This document shows positions 6,501 to 10,187 of a stretch of 10,187 bases of DNA, piece by piece. Each line of letters begins with the position of its first letter. Position 1 is the first letter of the stretch. Made by a program: the position numbers and the translations under genes. Below the pieces are notes generated by a model, which was not told where the DNA came from, did not search any database, and saw only the letters and a list, made by a program, of their open reading frames with translations. Location: the NCBI GenBank assembly GCA_016926575.1, contig JAFGOJ010000037.1, forward strand, positions 1 to 10,187, given 5' to 3'. This DNA comes from Anaerolineae bacterium. Lineage in GTDB: Bacteria; Chloroflexota; Anaerolineae; B4-G1; DUEL01.

Positions 6501-9500
6501 CGTGTTCGTAAACGTTCAGGTCGACCCACTGCACCTCGCCGCCGCTGAAGGCGACGTCTGTGTCGGTGTTGTCGGTGACGTCAATCTCACCCGGGAGCGT
6601 GGTCACCTCGACGACGTTGGTGTACGTCCACAGCGGTTCGCCGGGGTGGTCCACGTCCACCACGAAGTAGGCCCAGGTGCTGTTGCCAGGGTCGAGTTGC
6701 TCGAACTCCCAGACCAGTTCCGTAGTGGTAGTAAAGAAGTTGCTCCACATCCAGTAATCGTTCCACTGCCAGCCGTTGAAGGTGGTATCGGCCGGGTAGG
6801 TGTCGGTGATGCGCACGCCGTAGGCCGTCTCCGTGCCGACGTTCGTCACGTTGATCTGGTAGTAGAGTTGGCTGTTGTCCCACCCCCACCACTGGTGTTC
6901 CTTGGTCACGCGCAGGTTGGGGCCGGGATCGTTGACCGTCTCGCCGTAGGTGCTGACGTTGTCGGCGTAGCTCCACTCGTAGGGCAGTTCGGTGATCTCG
7001 GCGGTGTTGAGCAGAAGCGTGTCGGCGGGCACGTCGGGGTCGATCCCCACGATGACGATGAAGTTGTCCCAGAAGCCGTTCTCCAGTTCACCGAACTCCC
7101 AGACGACATAGTCATCCGTGAACAGCGTCGGCGTGAACGGGATGGGTTCTTCCGGTCCCCAGTGGAACGCCCACAGGTAGGTAGTACTGACCGGCAGCGT
7201 GTCGGTGATGCGGATTGGGCCTGCGGCGGGCACGTTGCCGTTGTTGCCGTAGCCGATGTTGTAGCCGATGGCCCCATCAGGCACCGGCTGCCCAAAGGCC
7301 CAGCTCTTGTCGATGCTCAAGTTGGTGTATGGGGACTGTACGTTGCCCCACCAGGTGGCCTCGTTGTTATCTCCATCGATGTCGTTGCCGGAGGCAATCA
7401 CGACCTCGTCCCAGACCTCCATATTCCGCCAGGCGTCGGCGTCGAGGAGGACGCGCAGGTAGACGTTGCCGCATTCCCACGCCCCCACCGAAGACCTCGA
7501 CAGCACCAGTTCGTGGTCGTCGCTGAAGACCTCGGTCCAGTACGGCGGGTCGGCCCACCATGTCTGCAGCGTGAAGGAGGGGTGCAGCGTGTCGGTGAGC
7601 ACCACCTCAGTGCTGCGGGTGGAGCCGTCGTTGCACACCTGGATTTCGTGGATCGATTCGTATCCCGGGGCGGGATCGCCGGTCCAGGCCCATTTATCGA
7701 CCCGCAGGTACGTGTCGTTGAGCGTGACCTCGGCGCTCCAGGCGTACGTTTTTTGATCTCCCATGTCATAGGGATTGGCCGTCTCGATCTGCACCGTGTT
7801 GGTCACGACCTCCCACGCCGCAGCGTCGATCTGGACGAAGACGGCGAACTCGCCCCAACTGTACGGCGCGAGCTCCCCCACCTCCCACACGATAGGGTCG
7901 CCGGGCACGCCGGTACCGGTGTGAGTGAAGGAGGAAGAATCGAGCAGGTAGGTCATCCCGTCCAGCGTGTCGGTGATGACGACGCCGGGGGCGGGCGCTG
8001 CGCCATCGTTCCAGTAGGTGACGTGCAGCCATGCCACGCCGCCCTCGCCGATGTTCTCGTCGAAGCTTTCTTTGTAGACTCCGATGATGGACGCCGGCAC
8101 CCATTCGGCCAACTGATACGGCCCATTGGTGACGATGTTGCCCGGCAGGGTCCACGCGTCGCCGTGAGTGGTGATCGCGCCCTCGGGCTGCGGGCGGGCC
8201 GGCGGCATGGCGAGCGCAGCCGGGAAGTAGGCCGCGGGTGTGGTCAGGGTGAAGACGACGTGGGTATCGTCGATGGCCTCCACACCGACCAGGTCGGAAT
8301 CGCTGATGTTGCCGTAATTGTAGTCCTCGGCGTTGGCGAGGTTGTAGAGCACGAAGGCCCACTCAGAGCCGGTGGCCGGATCGAGCGAGCGCAGGATGCC
8401 GTACTCGACGTCGTAGGCTGTGACCGGGTCGCCGTTCGTCCACTCCGCGTCGCCGCGCAGGGTGAAGGTGTAGACCGTGGCGTCGCCGGAGACGTCCCAG
8501 CCGGTCGCCAGCTCGCCGTAGACGTTCCCATCCGTGTCGAAGTCGGTCAGTCCCAGGAAGAGCTGCTCGACGTAGTGCTGGTTAGCGCCGCCGTACGCCA
8601 GCGCCGGGTCGAGCTGGGTCACGTTGCCCCAGGCGAGGTCCAGCGGCCGCGCGTCGCCGTCAAAGCTCCACTGGTCGAGGTGCTGGCCCCAACCGTGGGC
8701 CAGGGTGCGGTTCACGTCGCTGACGGTCACGCGGTATTCGACGCCGTAGTAGAGTGGTGCGACAGCCGTGTCGGTCATCACCAGGTAGCGCTCGGCCTCC
8801 TCGTACAGGTCGAGGCGGGTGGCGGGCGTGATCTCGGCCGCCGCCTGGTCGATCAGGTCGTCGTAATCCGGGTTATTGTAGCGGGGAGGGTTGAAGCCAC
8901 TGCCGGAGTGGAACAGGCTGAGGAAGTTGTGGGCGTCCGGGAAGTCGCCGCCCCAGCCCATGCGGAAGATGCCGGGGCGCTCGTCCGCCGCGCCATTTCG
9001 GATCAAATCGAGATAGTCTCCCCAGGGCCGGCTTTCCAGGGTGACGGTGACGCCGAGCGTGTCGATCCACATCTGGCGCACCGCTTCAGCGACGGCCTGG
9101 TGAGTGGGGGAGTCGTTGAACATCAAGGTGATGGGCGGCGTGCCGGTGTAGCCGGAAGCAGCCAGAAGCGCCTGGGCCGTCGCGGGCGAGTAGGGATGGC
9201 CGACGCCCTCGGTATAGCCGTCGACGTGGCCGAACGTGCCGGGCGGGGTGAAAGTCAGCGCGGGCAGCGCCTGCCCGCCGAAGACGTCATTGACCAGCGT
9301 CTGCCGGTCGATGGCGGCGGAGAGCGCTGCACGCAGGTCCGCGTTGTCGAGCGGCGGGACGTCGGTGAAGAAGCCGTAGTAGTTGATGAACGAGCTGGGC
9401 AGCGTGTAGAGTTCCGTACTGTAGACCAGGTCGGCCTTGATCGCGTCGATCTGGTCGCCCGGCGGAATGATGTCGTCGAGGTCGCCCGCCTGGTAGCCGG

Positions 9501-9957
9501 CCCAGGCGTCACTTTGCCCAACGAACGTGCCGCGCGCCTGGGTGATGACCACACCGGCAGCGGCGTAGTAGTCGGCAAATTTCTCGATCAAGATGTGCGG
9601 TTCGCTATAGGCGGTGGTGGCGCGGGGGGATGTGGGGGCAGGGGAAGCGAGCGGCGCGCTCAGCAGGCGCAGCAGGTCCTGGTCAGATGCGCTCATGCGG
9701 GGCGCGGGGTAGCGGGATGGGGGCGGGGGAGCCTGCGCGGCCAGCGCCGCCAGGTCGATCTCGTCCCACGATGCGGGTTCCGGCGGTGGGTCGTCTGCGA
9801 CAACGGCCGCGGCGGCGATGGCGTCCTCCGCCGGGGCATAGGGAGCGGGCGCAGCGGGCCCGCCGGCTGCGCTGCTGTCGAAAGCCATCAGCAGCGCCAG
9901 CAACAGCGTCAGCCCGAAAAGCGTCGATCCCAGCAGTTTGGTTCTGGTTCCGTTCAT
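3520..9957 (-). CDS. Giant secreted protein: permuted ABC substrate-binding domain plus nine DUF11-like modules
   Basis: 2145 residues, secreted or surface-attached. Order: Sec signal peptide (1-30; R5 and K7, hydrophobic to about 25, cut near SSAA, no lipobox Cys); Pro/Ala-rich linker (to about 115); SBP_bac_5-like C-terminal half (about 117-436) and then N-terminal half (about 437-630); DUF11-like modules A-D (about 627-1152); a beta-rich insert (about 1153-1475); modules A'-D' (about 1476-2000); a ninth module; tail IYLPLVMRGN. Modules share N-x-G near the start, ITDTL, and linkers such as NLRVxK. All 12 Cys lie in close pairs; none is in the binding domain. ATG at 9957 is chosen because AAGGAGGG lies 6 nt upstream and the signal peptide follows directly; an in-frame ATG at 9981 lacks both. 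A likely role is a stalked peptide- or ligand-binding protein; no permease genes are in the window. Export and domain types are well supported; function is inference. Confidence 0.9.
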   Translation of the reverse strand: MNGTRTKLLGSTLFGLTLLLALLMAFDSSAAGGPAAPAPYAPAEDAIAAAAVVADDPPPEPASWDEIDLAALAAQAPPPPSRYPAPRMSASDQDLLRLLSAPLASPAPTSPRATTAYSEPHILIEKFADYYAAAGVVITQARGTFVGQSDAWAGYQAGDLDDIIPPGDQIDAIKADLVYSTELYTLPSSFINYYGFFTDVPPLDNADLRAALSAAIDRQTLVNDVFGGQALPALTFTPPGTFGHVDGYTEGVGHPYSPATAQALLAASGYTGTPPITLMFNDSPTHQAVAEAVRQMWIDTLGVTVTLESRPWGDYLDLIRNGAADERPGIFRMGWGGDFPDAHNFLSLFHSGSGFNPPRYNNPDYDDLIDQAAAEITPATRLDLYEEAERYLVMTDTAVAPLYYGVEYRVTVSDVNRTLAHGWGQHLDQWSFDGDARPLDLAWGNVTQLDPALAYGGANQHYVEQLFLGLTDFDTDGNVYGELATGWDVSGDATVYTFTLRGDAEWTNGDPVTAYDVEYGILRSLDPATGSEWAFVLYNLANAEDYNYGNISDSDLVGVEAIDDTHVVFTLTTPAAYFPAALAMPPARPQPEGAITTHGDAWTLPGNIVTNGPYQLAEWVPASIIGVYKESFDENIGEGGVAWLHVTYWNDGAAPAPGVVITDTLDGMTYLLDSSSFTHTGTGVPGDPIVWEVGELAPYSWGEFAVFVQIDAAAWEVVTNTVQIETANPYDMGDQKTYAWSAEVTLNDTYLRVDKWAWTGDPAPGYESIHEIQVCNDGSTRSTEVVLTDTLHPSFTLQTWWADPPYWTEVFSDDHELVLSRSSVGAWECGNVYLRVLLDADAWRNMEVWDEVVIASGNDIDGDNNEATWWGNVQSPYTNLSIDKSWAFGQPVPDGAIGYNIGYGNNGNVPAAGPIRITDTLPVSTTYLWAFHWGPEEPIPFTPTLFTDDYVVWEFGELENGFWDNFIVIVGIDPDVPADTLLLNTAEITELPYEWSYADNVSTYGETVNDPGPNLRVTKEHQWWGWDNSQLYYQINVTNVGTETAYGVRITDTYPADTTFNGWQWNDYWMWSNFFTTTTELVWEFEQLDPGNSTWAYFVVDVDHPGEPLWTYTNVVEVTTLPGEIDVTDNTDTDVAFSGGEVQWVDLNVYEHDLWGCAYDTPVVVTTPHEERTYWDTCWGDWFDDAFMPGDVITVAAGSGVMPVVFAVPEMSASASSITNTVWGQVAGVYGEPLHIDVYDYMTLERLTDGSGNFSALFPDIARGAQGEVRYWTSVNYADVTFHRRFQTPDLAITVDYSHDWVNGNYEPGHTVWITLTDSTAAPKATAMQTTGPIPDWGGQSGFQIDWDDWSPQGPDIEPGDWVFGLLRSQVYTTAVRVGEIDATANVTDDTVSGVVNAPWLAPDKVAVSCEIHEQNGDSIQVYNVDPDGGSFFCDFGGRYDIVPGTNVAVNYVEPDNDRVQMHPDNPAPRLRIEKWSDGTPGAGGNLSFRIQYRNEGGLTAENVLITDTLEGMTYLYDTSGFDVTTDTIPGGEQVVWDLGTVAPGDWIEFTVFVRVTETAGNDVVNTARIAADPPWDEGDEWEREARWDGTVWGSNVNLWVNKDTWTWNPVVGETFVYRLNGCNGNVTDNTSSGWVTLTDTLPLSTTLLTWWADDPGWLEVGSSDHLLVVERATVDAYRCGYVYVEVSLDVGNPGDQLCNHAAIYSSDSISGTQETQFCHTVGEPYADMGVDKWWAGGQLVPGGTFYYHGNYRNEGNVPVENVTITETVPADTTLLHVWHYDYNWNFIEMIVPTFVAPDQYVWHVGTVTNGVQGYFQFEFQIDADVEPGAELVNTIAISPGPDEWNLDNNTDVEAERVYAHGPNLRVRKDGYWHDWGDQTRQVEYSINIENVGDQMVSDVFFSDTYPEGFYMNGSVWLGGGDWWRWGDDPDSGVFTITMDALRGGENVGFNISFITDTWPLPFGMVLTNTAKVLPTDAFPENNIATVVLGTGPNLWVEKEWIAGEVQAGELVTFSLTFGNDANTGYWNLNGTAWLTDTLPDAMTFVTATQRWCNEVEWCPVMPVIDGNDLVFGLWPIQAGHWNQIYLTVEISDTVSGSDVLTNWAEIASDQPITDTEPFYDDNTDSAVVVITEYTIYLPLVMRGN
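3523..3558 (-). other. C-terminal tail YTIYLPLVMRGN, possible surface-sorting signal
   Basis: The last 12 residues of the giant protein contain IYLPLVMR directly after the final DUF11-like module. From general knowledge, many exported proteins of Chloroflexota end in similar xYLPLVxR(N) tails. This suggests a lineage-specific sorting or attachment signal, but I know of no proven machinery. There is no LPxTG motif, hydrophobic anchor or late-Cys signal here. Confidence 0.5.
3559..5530 (-). other. Second DUF11-like cassette A'-B'-C'-D' and ninth module
   Basis: Approximate module limits: A' 5530-5140 (ITDTLEGMTYL), B' 5139-4752 (LTDTLPLSTTLLTWWADDPGW), C' 4751-4340 (ITETVPADTTLL, then WHY), D' 4339-3955 (FSDTYPEGFYMNG), ninth module 3954-3559 (WLTDTLPDAMTFV). 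Each is about 130 residues and is joined to the next by a strand of the type NLxVxKxxW. A' to D' match A to D one to one in order. B' carries the same Cys pair as B plus another (QLCNHAAI, TQFCHTV). The ninth module has RWCNEVEWC and no partner in the first cassette. Confidence 0.75.
5531..6499 (-). other. Beta-rich insert between the two DUF11-like cassettes
   Basis: About 320 residues (roughly 1153-1475) that do not show the DUF11 ITDTL pattern. Landmarks in order: GCAYDTP, WDTCWGDW, MPGDVITVAAG, ASSITNTVWGQVAGVYGEPL, a stretch around FHRRFQTPDLAITVDYSHDW, GHTVWITLTDS, QPGD-like turns (DIEPGDWVFG), VSGVVNAPWLAP, VSCEIHEQ, DPDGGSFFCDFG and PGTNVAVNYVEPDNDRVQ. Strong turn signals and alternating hydrophobics suggest several beta-sandwich or jelly-roll-like units. 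Two Cys pairs would allow two disulfides. I cannot assign a named family. Confidence 0.55.
6500..8079 (-). other. First DUF11-like cassette A-B-C-D
   Basis: Approximate module limits: A 8079-7690 (VVITDTLDGMTYLLDSSSF), B 7689-7300 (VVLTDTLHPSFTLQTWWADP), C 7299-6896 (IRITDTLPVSTTYLWAFHW), D 6895-6500 (VRITDTYPADTTFNGWQW). Module A starts right after the substrate-binding half, at about ENIGEGGVAWLHVTYWNDG. DUF11 modules are extracellular Ig-like beta domains that usually form stalks. These are unusually rich in Trp. B has a Cys pair (VCNDG, WECGN). Confidence 0.75.
8068..9608 (-). other. ABC oligopeptide-type substrate-binding domain with halves in reversed order
   Basis: 9608 to about 8650 carries what is normally the C-terminal half of an OppA/DppA-like protein: ILIEKFADYYAAAG, AWAGYQAGDLDDIIPPGDQ, NADLRAALSAAIDRQTLV, FTPPGT, AQALLAASGYTG, VAEAVRQMWIDTLGVTV, FRMGWGGDFPDAHNFLSLF, YNNPDYDDLIDQAAAE and a typical end, QWSFDGDARP. 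Then, to about 8068, comes what is normally the N-terminal half: LDLAWGNVTQLDPALAYGG, QLFLGLTDFDTDGNVYGELA, YTFTLRGDAEWTNGDPVTAYD, NIVTNGPYQLAEWVP and IIGVYKE. Together they total about 514 residues, close to one full domain, so both lobes could form a complete site. Family assignment is from motif recognition only. Confidence 0.75.
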
Positions 9958-9971
9958 GTGTAACCCTCCTT
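9955..9971 (-). promoter_or_regulatory. Ribosome binding site of the giant gene
   Basis: On the minus strand AAGGAGGG (9971-9964) lies 6 nt before ATG (9957-9955). This sets the start of the giant gene. Its spacer sequence GGTTAC (9965-9960) is complementary to GTAACC at 10008-10003 in the leader, which could fold over the site. Confidence 0.8.
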
Positions 9972-10004
9972 GATAGAGCAAAACGATGATTCAAACAATC
10001 TTGG

Positions 10005-10022
10005 TTACGAAAATCGATACAT
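10005..10022 (-). CDS. Possible five-codon leader ORF upstream of the giant gene
   Basis: On the minus strand AAAGGAGG (10033-10026) is followed after 3 nt by ATG TAT CGA TTT TCG TAA, which would encode MYRFS. The gap between the Shine-Dalgarno and ATG is short, which weakens the case. Its stop codon lies inside GTAACC (10008-10003), which could pair with the ribosome-site spacer of the giant gene 37 nt downstream. It could be a small regulatory leader or chance; no promoter could be fixed for this leader. Confidence 0.25.
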   Translation of the reverse strand: MYRFS

Positions 10023-10059
10023 AAACCTCCTTTCGTGCTATTCCGAAAATAGACCGTCT

Positions 10060-10187
10060 CGATGTAGGGCGGGTTTGAAACCCGCCGCCCTCGGTTAACG
10101 AATGCCTTGCAGGGGCTCCGCCCCTGCACCCCGCCGGGGGAACCTGCGGTTCCCCCGGACCCCTTCCGCAAATGGGCCTGGGTCAAC
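10060..10187. repeat. Dispersed hairpin-rich repeat, copy 2 (right end cut by the window)
   Basis: This is the same element as 1-147, in the same orientation. It shows three clean hairpins: GGCGGGTTT/AAACCCGCC around G10077 (10068-10086), CAGGGGC/GCCCCTG with a 3-nt loop (10110-10126), and a perfect 11-bp stem with a TGC loop (10134-10158, CCGGGGGAACC/GGTTCCCCCGG). It begins with a GTAGGG head at 10064. It sits upstream of the minus-strand giant gene, so it lies in or near that gene's promoter region. The stretch from 10023 to 10059 holds nothing else I can name. Confidence 0.8.

Noticed and set aside
4336..9963. Plus-strand open frame of 1875 codons opposite the giant gene
   Set aside because: It is in exact codon register with the minus-strand gene, so its stops could only come from sense codons TTA, CTA or TCA, which this GC-rich gene avoids over that stretch. 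Its product is a Val/Asp/Arg/Gly-rich mirror without domain motifs, while the minus strand has a signal peptide, ribosome site and clear domains.
9958..9981. Start of the giant protein at the in-frame ATG at 9981
   Set aside because: It would add eight residues (MLYQGGLH) encoded by the Shine-Dalgarno region itself. The ATG at 9957 has AAGGAGGG at 6 nt and leads directly into the signal peptide.

Overview
The window is high-GC bacterial DNA. It most resembles a filamentous or environmental member of the Chloroflexota (Anaerolineae-like). This rests on three things: an ECF sigma factor followed by a DUF5667-type membrane protein, a giant secreted protein built of DUF11 modules that ends in an IYLPLVMR tail, and short palindromic repeats headed by GTAGG. 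The lineage is inferred from gene style; there is no rRNA or other phylogenetic marker here.

Layout. Positions 1-147 and 10060-10187 are two diverged copies, in the same orientation, of a hairpin-rich dispersed repeat. The window begins and ends inside them. Two more palindromes (158-188 and 230-254) lie before the first gene. On the plus strand come an ECF sigma factor (388-921, GTG start) and, 5 nt later, its probable membrane-bound regulator (927-2174). That regulator has a DUF5667-like outer domain, a ten-unit GDPQQ repeat and a Pro/Thr tail. After a strong hairpin follows a GHMP-family sugar kinase (2256-3386, GTG start), related to heptose-7-phosphate kinases but with altered nucleotide-binding loops. 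A short structured gap (3387-3519) holding a terminator-like hairpin separates these genes from a convergent minus-strand gene of 2145 codons (9957 down to 3520), which fills 63 percent of the window.

The giant protein is the main point of interest. After a Sec signal peptide without a lipobox and a Pro/Ala-rich linker, it carries an oligopeptide-type ABC substrate-binding domain with its halves in the wrong order: C-terminal half first, then N-terminal half. The break falls at the same strand in both pieces, as in a circular permutation made through tandem duplication. The rest is nine DUF11-like modules. Four (A-B-C-D) are repeated in the same order (A'-B'-C'-D') around a roughly 320-residue beta-rich insert, followed by a ninth module and the short C-terminal tail.

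How the genes work together: the sigma factor and DUF5667 protein probably form one signalling pair. The kinase may be read through from that operon or be separate, and nothing here names its pathway. The giant protein is transcribed in the opposite direction and looks like a cell-surface or secreted stalk displaying a ligand-binding head. No link between it and the sigma factor can be shown from this sequence.
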